NCBI RefSeq assembly: GCF_001701025.1
Contig: NZ_CP016793.1
Location: forward strand, 7,688,001-7,752,000
DNA from: Lentzea guizhouensis
GTDB lineage: Bacteria; Actinomycetota; Actinomycetes; Mycobacteriales; Pseudonocardiaceae
DNA length: 64,000 bases
Reading direction: 5' to 3'
Shown piece after piece: positions 32,074-39,780 of this stretch. Under the pieces are notes generated by a model. That model ran no database searches. It was not told where the DNA came from and saw only the letters and a list, made by a program, of their open reading frames with translations. Each line of letters begins with the position of its first letter. The stretch's first letter is position 1. Made by a program: the position numbers and the translations under genes.

Positions 32074-34849
32074 GTGCTCCAGGATGTCGAGCCCGCCACA
32101 TCGACCCGACCCGCACAGCGATCACCAGGCCCGGCCGACAGCGCGGAGGTCGTCACCGCTGCTCTGACCGCGTTGGCGCGCGGCGAGGGCAGCGTGCTCG
32201 TTGCGGAGCAGCGCGGTGTTCTCGGTCGTAGAGCGCTCGTCAGCCACGTACGGACCGAGGCCGCGCGCACCGGCGTGAAGGTGGTGCACGCCCGTGCGAC
32301 GCACGTGGACCGTGTCGCTCCCCTGTCGACTCTCAGAGCGGCGCTCAGCGCAGGTCTGCCCGACGCGCACAGTGACTTCGACGTCGGCCACCTCACCGCG
32401 TTGCGGCAGATCAGGGAGCAGCTGGTGGGGCTCGCGTCCGACCAGGGCGTGCTGGTGTGCCTGGACGACTTCCATCACGCCGACGACGCCACCGCGCTGG
32501 CCCTGCGCGTCCTGGTGCCGGGACTGGTGACCACGCCCGTGCTGTGGCTGCTCTCGCTGCGGCCGGCCCAGGCCTCCGCCGCCGTGCGCGGGGTGGTCGA
32601 CGTGCTGCTCGACGCCGGCGCGCAGCTGCTGCCCGCGCTGGCCGACCGGTCACGACGCCGCGGCGCTGTGCGCACGCGTGCTCCAGGCCGAACCCGACCC
32701 CCGTCGTGGCGATCGCGACCGACGTCGACGGGGACGCGGAACGGGTCGTGCGCGCTGCACGAGGCCGGCACATCCGGTCGCGGACGGGACGGCCTCGCTG
32801 GTCGCCGACCTGCACCCGCTGCCGGGCTGGCTGGTCGGCGACGTCCGTGCCGCGCTGGGCGACCTCGCGCCGACCGCCACGGCGGTGCTCGACGCGGCGC
32901 CGTGCTGGGCAGGGCGTTCACCGTGCACGAGGCCGCGGCGTTGATGCGCAAACCGGTCTCGGAGCTGCTGCGGGCCTCGGCCCAGCTGGTCGAGACCGGT
33001 GTCCTCTCCCCCGGCTCCGGCGGTCTCGCGTTCCGCAGCGAGCTGGTCCGCCGGGTCGTCTACGCGGGGCTCGCCGAACCGGTGCGGGTCGCGCTGCACC
33101 GCGAGGCCGCCGAGGTCGTCTCCGCGGAGGGCCGCCCGGCCGAGGAGGTCGTGCACCACCTCGAACGGGGTGGCCGGCGCGGATCGCTCGCCGTGGTCGA
33201 GACGCTGCGCAGGGCGGTGCGCGACCGGGTCGGTGGCACGCAGCAGGCAGCCGACCTGGCCGTTCGGCTGCTGGACCTGGTCGGCGACGACCACCCGGCA
33301 GCACCGGGCTCGCGGTCGAGGCGGTGCGGCTGCTGGCCGCGGCCGGCCGGACCGCGGAGGCGTGGACTGGCGGTCAGGGAGCTCGACCGGGTGCAGGAGG
33401 CCGAGACCGAGACCCGGCTGGTGTGCGCGCTGGGCGAGCTGGCGGACGGACGGGAGCCCGGCGGCGACCACGTGGTCGTGGAGTACGCGCGGCGGGCGTC
33501 GGCCCGGCTGGACCTGGCCGAGCAGGACCGCCGACCTGGCCGCGGTGCAGGCGTACCGGCTGGTGGCGGCCGGGCACACCGACGCCGCGGAGAGCGCGGT
33601 CGCGCTGGCGGTCGGCCAGGGTGAGGCGGTCGTGCTCGGGTCGGCGGCGCGGCGCAGATCGCGTTGCGCCGCGCGAGCTCGGCACCGCGCTGGAGCTGGC
33701 CAGGACCGCCGTGCGCGAGGCGGACCGGGCCGGGCCGTTGCTGCGCAGGCACCACTCGCGGTTGTGGCTGTGCGCGCCGCTGGTGGCGCTGGACCGGTTC
33801 GAGGAGGCGCATTCGACGCTGAGCGTGGTGGCCAACGAGACCGCGCAGCTGGGTGCGGCGTGGCCGATGGCGCGCTGGCAGTACCACCGGGCCCGCGCAC
33901 CTGGCGACCGGCAGGTTGCGCACGGCGGAGGCCGACGCCGACCTGGCCGTGCGCACCGCGCGGGACCGGTCGTTCACGCCGTTGCTGGCGGGCGTTGTTG
34001 CTGCTCGCGGAGATCCGCACCGCGCTCGGTGACCTCGGGGCGGCCGAGGAGGACCTGCGCGATGCCGAGCAGCTCGGTGGCCGCCGGGCGCGGCCAGGCT
34101 GGCGTGGCGGCGGGTGCTCTGGCTGTGCGCCGCCGACCGCCACGACGAGGCGGCCGAGGTCGCCGAGGTGCTGCTGACCAGCACGGACCTGGTGGCGATC
34201 ATGGCCACCGCACCCACGCCGGTCGCGGCGGTGCTGGTGGGCCTGGCCCGCCGCAGGGAGGACGAACGGCGGGTCGACGAGGTGGTGCGGGTCGCGCAGC
34301 AGCTCAGCGCTCAACCCGGTGTGCTCGGGTGGCCGCCGCTGCGCGCACGCGACGGGCTGCGACGGTGACCTCGCCGCCGTGGGCAGGGCCGCGGAGCTGT
34401 ACCGGTTGTGCGAACGGCGTCCGGCCGCGGCGGCGGCGCTGTCCGATGCCGGGACGCTGGCGTGTGTGCGCGATGACCACGACCGGTCCCGGGAGCTGCT
34501 GCACCGGGCGCGGGAGACGTGGCAGGCGTGCGGTGCCGAGCTGGCCGCGGACCGCACCGCGACCTACCTCGCCGACGTCCCCGTCCAGCGGCGCGGGTTC
34601 GACGACCCGGTGCCGGAGCCGTCGCTGGAGCAGTGGGCGAGCCTCACCGAGACCGAGGTCAGGGTGGCCCGGCTGGTGGCGCGGGGACTCACCAACAAGG
34701 CCATCGCCACGCGCCTGACCCTCTCCCCCAACACCATCGGCACGCACGTCCGCAACGCGTTCACGAAGCTGCAGGTCACCAACCGGGTCGAGCTGGCGTT
34801 GCAGGTGATCGCGCACGACCGGGAACGCCCCTCGCGCCGCTGTCGCTGA
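32074..34849 (+). pseudogene. Large LuxR-family (LAL-type) regulator, multiply frameshifted
   Basis: Reconstructs to roughly 920 residues, the size of LAL (large ATP-binding LuxR) regulators that control actinomycete gene clusters. GTG 32074 follows GGGGAGGAG. The N-terminal ATPase part keeps Walker B (LVCLDDFHHADDATALAL), but its Walker A is degenerate (VLVAEQRGVLGRRALV lacks the usual G-K-T). The middle reads in alternating frames through TASLVADLHPLPGWLVGDV, AAALMRKPVSELLRASAQL, VRVALHREAAEVVSAEG and further helical repeats. The C-terminal LuxR helix-turn-helix is intact: LTETEVRVARLVARGLTNKA, then TIGTHVRNAFTKLQVTNRVE. At least eight frame changes occur between about 32650 and 34380. A terminator follows, then the encapsulin operon, for which this is the obvious candidate regulator. 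Confidence 0.75.
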
Positions 34850-34864
34850 GCACCGCTCCCGTCC

Positions 34865-34893
34865 GCGCCCGCCGGTCTCCGGCGGGCGCTTTT
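34865..34893 (+). terminator. Intrinsic terminator after the LAL regulator gene
   Basis: GCGCCCGCCGG (34865-34875) pairs perfectly with CCGGCGGGCGC (34879-34889) around TCT, followed by TTTT and CATTT. It isolates the regulator gene from the operon that starts at 35117. Confidence 0.9.
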
Positions 34894-35116
34894 CATTTCC
34901 GCGTCACCGCCATCTGGCCTCACTCATTCGTGTGAGAGAACCGCCGCGCATTTCCCGGTCGTCCGGACCAGGTTCATGTATTTGCGCGAGCTTCACCCAC
35001 CACCTCGTCGGGGAACAACTATTGCGACGGAGTTCGAGCCCACGACGAGTGAGAACGCTCGGACGGTCCCGTGGTAATTCCGACTCCCCTTCTGGGCTTA
35101 TTCCGGATGGAGTGGC
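34894..35116 (+). promoter_or_regulatory. Leader/promoter region of the biosynthetic operon
   Basis: 223 bases between the regulator's terminator and the aspartate kinase start. Local AT-rich patches (GTTCATGTATTTGCG near 34971-34985; GGAACAACTATTGCG near 35021-35035) are the likeliest promoter sites. No riboswitch or attenuator fold is recognised. This should be the single promoter for 13 genes, since gaps inside the operon are short. Confidence 0.4.
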
Positions 35117-36388
35117 ATGGAGATCAGCATCCAGAAGTACGGCGGCAGCTCGCTGGCCGACGACGCCCAGGTGGCCGCCGTCGCCCGGCGGGTGGCGCAG
35201 ACCTACGCGGGCGGCAACGCCGTGGTCGTCGTGGTGTCCGCACGGGGCGCCACGACCGACGAGCTGGTCCGGTCGGCCACCGCGGTGAGCGGAGCACCGG
35301 ACCCGAGGGAGACCGACAAGCTGCTCGCGACCGGTGAGCTGGCCTCGGCCGCGTTGCTCGCCATCGCGCTGCGCGAGCTGGACGTGCCCGCGGTGTCGCT
35401 GTCCGGGCCGGACGCCGGGCTGCGCGCGGTGGGCCCGCCGGGAGCCGGGGTGATCGCCTCGATCGACACCGGCACCGTGCGGCACTGGCTCGACCGCGGG
35501 CACGTGGTCGTCGTGGCGGGCTTCCAGGCCCTCGACGACGACGGTGCCGTGGTCACCCTCGGCCGCGGCGGGTCGGACACCTCGGCGGTCGCGCTGGCCG
35601 TGGCCCACGGGGCGCCGGTGTGCGAGATCTACACCGACGTGCGCGGGGTGGCCAGCGCCGATCCCAGGGTCGTGCCGGGTGCCGGGCTGCTGCAACGGCT
35701 ACCCGCCGCGGTGATGGCCGAGATGGCGTTCTCCGGCGCACGGGTGCTGCACCCGCGTTCGGTCGAGCTGGCCGCGGCGCACGGCGTGGACATCGTCGTG
35801 CGCGACTCGTCCGGGCTCGGCGAGGGAAGCACGATCTTCGGAGGGAGAGCGGAGATGCTCGACTCGGACGTCCTCGAAGGACGCGCCGGCGTGGTGGCGG
35901 TGACGCACGACGAGAAGGTCACCCAGGTCGTGGTCGAGGCCGGCCGGGAGCTGGCCGACGGCGGTGCGCGGGTGCTGCAGGCGTTGGCGCGTCTGGAGAT
36001 CGCGGTCGACTCGGTGCAGTGGTTGTCCCACCGGGACGCTCCACTGCGGATGCGGTTCTGCGTCACCGACGACGCCGCGGACGAGGCGGCGGCCGCCGTG
36101 CGCGCGGAACTGCCCGACGACGACTGCGTGATCACCCTGCGCCAGGACCTCGGCCGCGTCTGCGCGGTCGGTACCGGCCTGCTGAGCAGGCCCGGTCTCA
36201 CCGCGCTGGGGCTCGACGCCCTGTCGGCGGTGGGCATCCCGGCCGAGTGCGTGTCGTGCAGCCAGGAACGCACGACGTTCCTGGTCCCCCGCGACCGCGT
36301 GCCCGACTCCGTGCGGACGCTGCACGAGCGCTTCGACCTGCACGACCCGGACACGGCCCGCCCTGACGACCTCTGCGAAAGGAGCTAG
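35117..36388 (+). CDS. Aspartate kinase (cluster-associated)
   Basis: A 423-residue aspartokinase that forms beta-aspartyl phosphate from aspartate and ATP. The N-terminal kinase domain has ISIQKYGGSSLADDAQ (K-Y-G-G-S-S, a variant of K-F-G-G), VVVVVSARGATTDEL, TLGRGGSDTSAVALA (G-R-G-G-S-D-T) and YTDVRGVASADPRVV. Two ACT domains follow (VTHDEKVTQVVVEAG; LGRVCAVGTGLLSRPGLTA). It opens the biosynthetic operon, with the ADH-synthase-like aldolase 5 bases downstream. In known 3-amino-4-hydroxybenzoate-type pathways aspartate semialdehyde feeds exactly such an aldolase, so this copy likely supplies a dedicated precursor. No aspartate-semialdehyde dehydrogenase is in the operon; the housekeeping one would be needed. 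Confidence 0.93.
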   Translation: MEISIQKYGGSSLADDAQVAAVARRVAQTYAGGNAVVVVVSARGATTDELVRSATAVSGAPDPRETDKLLATGELASAALLAIALRELDVPAVSLSGPDAGLRAVGPPGAGVIASIDTGTVRHWLDRGHVVVVAGFQALDDDGAVVTLGRGGSDTSAVALAVAHGAPVCEIYTDVRGVASADPRVVPGAGLLQRLPAAVMAEMAFSGARVLHPRSVELAAAHGVDIVVRDSSGLGEGSTIFGGRAEMLDSDVLEGRAGVVAVTHDEKVTQVVVEAGRELADGGARVLQALARLEIAVDSVQWLSHRDAPLRMRFCVTDDAADEAAAAVRAELPDDDCVITLRQDLGRVCAVGTGLLSRPGLTALGLDALSAVGIPAECVSCSQERTTFLVPRDRVPDSVRTLHERFDLHDPDTARPDDLCERS

Positions 36389-36393
36389 TTCCG

Positions 36394-37182
36394 GTGAACC
36401 AGCCGCAATCCTTCGGCGCGAAGCTGCGCCTGGACCGCATCGACCGCAACGGCGACGGCCGGTTGATGATCGTCCCGCTCGACCACTCCGTCGCCGACGG
36501 ACCGGTGACGTCCGACGACTCCCTGGAGGACCTGGTCGGCGAGCTCGCCGCGGCCAAGGTCGACGCGGTGGTGCTGCACAAGGGCACCGCACGCCACCTC
36601 AACCCCAAGCTGTTCGTCGACACCTCGCTGATCGTGCACCTGAACGCGAGCACCTCCCACGCCCCCGACCCGGACGCCAAGTACCTCGTCACGAGCGTCG
36701 AGGCGGCGCTGCGGCTCGGTGCGGACGCGGTGAGCGTGCACGTGAACATGGGCTCGCAGCAGGAGGCCGAGCAGGTCGCCGACCTGGCGCGCACCGCGGA
36801 GGAGACCGAGCGGTGGGGCATGCCGTTGCTGGCGATGATGTACGCCCGCGGCCCGCAGATCGACAACTCCGCCGATCCCGAGCTGGTCAGGCACTCCGCG
36901 ACGCTCGCGGCCGACCTCGGCGCGGACATCGTGAAGGTCAGCTACCCCGGCTCGGCGAGCGCGATGGCCGACGTCGTGCGCGCCTGCCCGATCCCGGTGG
37001 TGGTCGCCGGCGGCCCGCCGGTGGACGACAAGCGCGAGCTGCTGCAGCGCGTCGCCGCCTCGGTGCGCGCGGGCGCGGCCGGGGTGGCCATGGGCCGCAA
37101 CATCTTCCAACATCCGACGCCCGGCCGGCTGGCCAGGGAGATCGGTGACGTCGTGCACGGTCGCATGGCGATCGCCGCCTGA
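36394..37182 (+). CDS. 2-amino-3,7-dideoxy-heptulosonate synthase-like class I aldolase
   Basis: A 262-residue class I aldolase of the MJ0400/GriI type. These enzymes condense aspartate semialdehyde with a keto-sugar phosphate (ADH synthase for archaeal dehydroquinate, or GriI for the C7 precursor of 3-amino-4-hydroxybenzoate). Motifs are GRLMIVPLDHSVADGP, VDAVVLHKGTARHL, LGADAVSVHVNMGSQQEAEQ, LLAMMYARGPQI, the Schiff-base Lys in ADIVKVSYPGSASAM and VVVAGGPPVDDKRELLQRV. GTG 36394 follows AAAGGAG. The usual partner, dehydroquinate synthase II (GriH-like), is absent from the operon, so the aldol product must be processed differently or by an enzyme elsewhere. Confidence 0.88.
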   Translation: MNQPQSFGAKLRLDRIDRNGDGRLMIVPLDHSVADGPVTSDDSLEDLVGELAAAKVDAVVLHKGTARHLNPKLFVDTSLIVHLNASTSHAPDPDAKYLVTSVEAALRLGADAVSVHVNMGSQQEAEQVADLARTAEETERWGMPLLAMMYARGPQIDNSADPELVRHSATLAADLGADIVKVSYPGSASAMADVVRACPIPVVVAGGPPVDDKRELLQRVAASVRAGAAGVAMGRNIFQHPTPGRLAREIGDVVHGRMAIAA

Positions 37183-37199
37183 GCCGCAGGAGGCAACTG

Positions 37200-38083
37200 A
37201 TGACTGCTCAGATCAAGCAGATGCGACAGCTGCTGGCCGACCCGGCGATGACCGAGAGCTCGCCCGGTTCGGAGTTCGCGCAGGCCGCGGCACTCGGCAA
37301 CGCCGGGGACGACGTGTCCGTCACCTACCGCGCGTACCTGCCGACGGCGTTCCCGCTGTTCGCCGAGCGCCCGCGGTTCACGGTGCGGCAGCTGATGAAG
37401 ATGGCGACGATCCGCGACGGCGACGCGCCGTTCGTGCGGAGCCGCAACCGGAGTCCGACCGCGGTCAGCGCTCGGGGGTCACCTTCGCCACGACCCCGGA
37501 GGCCGGGTTCCAGCCGGTGCTCGACGCGGCGAAGCTGACCGACATCGGGGTGTCGCTGCCGGTGCCGCCGGGGTTGCTGGAGCACCCGCGGCTGCTGGCC
37601 GCGTTCATCGACTTCCGGCTGATCGTGCGGTTCGGCACCACCGAGAACCAGGTGCTGCTGCGCGGCAGCGACGACGGCGCCGTGCCCGGCCTGCTCGACC
37701 TGCCGGAGGCGCGCCGGCTGGAGGTCGACGGCCGGCCGGTGGACGTGCTCACGAAGGCGGCCGCGCTGGTCGAGGAGACCGGCGGGTCGTGCGACGGCAT
37801 CGTGGCGCACAACGCCGTGTACTGGCAGGCCGTCGAGTCCGGGCTGCTGGGCCGCCTCGCCGAGGCGGGCGTGCGGATCGCGCGGACCAGGATGATCCCG
37901 GAGCACCAGGTGCTGCTCGGCGACTTCCGCGCGGCCACGACGTTCCTGGACCCCGGCATCTCGCACCTGAGGCTGCGCCGCGGTGCCGCCGACGACGGTG
38001 GCGACCTGCTGGAGGCCGAGAGCCGGATGGGCCTGGCCGTGCACCTGCCCCAGCACTTCGTCCTGCTGGAAGGGGCGAGCTGA
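37200..38083 (+). pseudogene. Encapsulin-like HK97-fold shell protein (Family 3 type), one apparent frameshift
   Basis: Reconstructs to about 294 residues, the length of encapsulins. ATG 37200 is preceded by GGAGG. An N-terminal arm, M-T-A-Q-I-K-Q-M-R-Q-L-L, is followed by TYRAYLPTAFPLFAERPRFT and an E-loop-like stretch (TVRQLMKMATIRDGDAPFVR). After the break come EAGFQPVLDAAKLTDIGVSL, the spine helix EHPRLLAAFIDFRLIVRFG, ENQVLLRGSDDGAVPGLLD, the A-domain IVAHNAVYWQAVESGLLGRL, and the HK97-capsid C-terminal signature MIPEHQVLLGDFRAATTFLD to ESRMGLAVHLPQHFVLLEG. The frame is lost at about 37438. Adding one G to that GG run restores F-V-R-E-P-Q-P-E-S, so this is probably a sequencing deletion. 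Its stop overlaps the sulfotransferase start (TGATG). Encapsulins inside actinobacterial biosynthetic clusters are classed as Family 3. A stray prophage capsid is unlikely because no other phage gene is near. Confidence 0.72.
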
Positions 38084-39000
38084 TGCGCGTCCTCTACATC
38101 ACCGGGATGATGCGCTGCGGCAGCACGATGATCGGCAACGTCCTCAACGAGACCCCGCACGCGTTGCACGTGGGCGAGCTGCACTTCCTGTGGCGCAACG
38201 GGGTGCTGACCGAGGGCACGAACACCAGCTGCGGCTGCGGGGAACCGCTGACCGGCTGTCCACTGTGGTCGGAGGTGCTGGCGGCCGAGGTCGCGGCCGA
38301 CCGCCACGTGGCGCAGGCCGTGGAGGCCGTGCAGACGACCAGGTTGCGCGCCAGGCACACGCCCGTGCGGCTGGCCGAGTCGCTGGGACCGCGGCGCACT
38401 CCGCCGGACGTGCGGTGGGTGACCGGGGTGACCGCCGAGCTCTACCGCGCGGCCGCTGCCGCCTCGGGTGCCGAGGTCGTCGTCGACAGCTCGAAGTTCC
38501 CCGCGGAGGCCGCGGCGCTGCTCGGCCGGGACGACCTGGACGTGCGGGTGTTGCACGTCGTGCGGGACGCACGGGCCACGACGCACTCGTACCGCAAGGA
38601 CAAGAGCTACGTGACGCGGATGAGCGCGGCCCGCAGCACCGGGTACTGGAGCGCGGTCAACGCCGCCTCCGACCTGCTCGCGCTGGCCGGCCGCGACCGC
38701 TACCTGCGGGTGCGGCACGAGGACTTCTCCGCCCGCCCGGACGAGGTGATCGGCGAGGTGATGGCGTTCGCCGGCATGCCGGGCCAGGTGCCCGTCGCGG
38801 CCGACCGCACGGTCGAGCTGGGCGTGAACCACACGGTCACCGGCAACCCGGACCGCTTCCACCACGGCCGCGTTCTGATCAGGGACAACGCGAAGTGGCG
38901 CACCGAGCTGGAGTGGAAGCCGCGGGCGCTCACGACGGCCGCCTCGGCACCGCAGCTGCTGCGCTACGGCTACCCGGTGCGCGCGGAGAGGGAGGGCTGA
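38083..39000 (+). CDS. PAPS-dependent sulfotransferase
   Basis: A 305-residue sulfotransferase. The 5'-phosphosulfate loop is visible as ITGMMRCGSTMIGNVLNE and the 3'-phosphate-binding strand-helix as HVVRDARATTHSYRKDKSY. DSSKFPAEAAALL and YLRVRHEDFSARPDEVIGE are further family elements. An unusual Cys-rich insert, NTSCGCGEPLTGCPLWSEV, occurs near residues 46-64, as in other bacterial PF13469-type sulfotransferases. It would transfer sulfate from PAPS to a hydroxyl of the pathway product; the operon's cysC, cysD and cysN make that PAPS. ATG 38083 overlaps the shell gene stop and the stop overlaps the SDR start, so shell, sulfotransferase and SDR are translationally coupled. Confidence 0.92.
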   Translation: MRVLYITGMMRCGSTMIGNVLNETPHALHVGELHFLWRNGVLTEGTNTSCGCGEPLTGCPLWSEVLAAEVAADRHVAQAVEAVQTTRLRARHTPVRLAESLGPRRTPPDVRWVTGVTAELYRAAAAASGAEVVVDSSKFPAEAAALLGRDDLDVRVLHVVRDARATTHSYRKDKSYVTRMSAARSTGYWSAVNAASDLLALAGRDRYLRVRHEDFSARPDEVIGEVMAFAGMPGQVPVAADRTVELGVNHTVTGNPDRFHHGRVLIRDNAKWRTELEWKPRALTTAASAPQLLRYGYPVRAEREG

Positions 39001-39752
39001 TGGACCTCGGACTCGACGGCAAGGTCGCGATGGTGGCCTGCGCCAGCAGCGGACTCGGCCTCGGCGTCGCCCGCGCCCTGGTGTCGGAGGGCGCGGACGT
39101 GTCGATCTGCGGCCGGGAACGGGACCGGCTCGCCGAGGCGCACGGCAAGCTGGAGGCGCTGGGCGGTGGCCGGGTGCACAGCCAGATCGCCGACGTCAGC
39201 ATCGACGGCGCGGTGCAGCGCTGGGTGGACGGCACCGTGGCCGAGTTCGGCGGGATCGACGTCGTCGTGAGCCACACCGGCGGAGTGGTGCAGGGACCGG
39301 TCGCGGACTTCGGGCCGGAGGACTACCGCCGGGCCGTCGACACCGCGCTCATCCCGCACGTGGCGCTGGTGAAGGCCGCGACACCGCACCTGCGGCCGGG
39401 CGGCCGGGTGCTGATGATCACCTCGGAGGCGGTGCGCCAGCCGATGCCGCACAACGTGCTGTCCGGGGTGGCCCGCCAGGGGCTGCTGTCCTACGCGCGG
39501 AACCTGGTGCACGCCTTCGGTGACAGCGGCACGACCGTCAACGTCCTCGCACCCGGCTACCACGACACGACCGCCCTGCGCGGACCGTCCGGCGAGGACA
39601 CCTCCGCCGCGGCCGCCGAGGTGCCGCTGGGCAGGGTCGGCGACCCGGACGACTTCGGCGCACTGGCCGCGTTCCTCGCCTCCCGGCAGGCCGCCTTCGT
39701 GACGGGCGCGCTGCTGCTGGTCGACGGCGGCAACACGCGCGCACCGGTGTGA
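39000..39752 (+). CDS. SDR family oxidoreductase lacking the canonical Tyr
   Basis: A 250-residue short-chain dehydrogenase/reductase. The Rossmann nucleotide motif is VAMVACASSGLGLGVARALV (an A-S-S-G-L-G variant of T-G-x-x-x-G-x-G), with N-A-G replaced by SHTGG, then MITSEAVRQPMPHNVLSGVA and VLAPGYHDTT. The classical Y-x-x-x-K is missing: after the Ser (ITSEAV) the text runs N-V-L-S-G-V-A-R-Q-G. This matches an SDR subgroup with N-L-V-L-S-N-x-x-R-x-G whose catalysis is not understood. Family length and C-terminal VTGALLLVDGGNTR are normal. The substrate is probably a hydroxy or keto intermediate of the cluster. Confidence 0.9.
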   Translation: MDLGLDGKVAMVACASSGLGLGVARALVSEGADVSICGRERDRLAEAHGKLEALGGGRVHSQIADVSIDGAVQRWVDGTVAEFGGIDVVVSHTGGVVQGPVADFGPEDYRRAVDTALIPHVALVKAATPHLRPGGRVLMITSEAVRQPMPHNVLSGVARQGLLSYARNLVHAFGDSGTTVNVLAPGYHDTTALRGPSGEDTSAAAAEVPLGRVGDPDDFGALAAFLASRQAAFVTGALLLVDGGNTRAPV

Positions 39753-39780
39753 CCACGAACCTTCGACAGGAGTGAGATCG

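Noticed and set aside
37200..38083. GriH-type dehydroquinate synthase II expected after the GriI-like aldolase
   Set aside because: Neither frame shows dehydroquinate synthase motifs; the corrected protein has capsid/encapsulin signatures instead.
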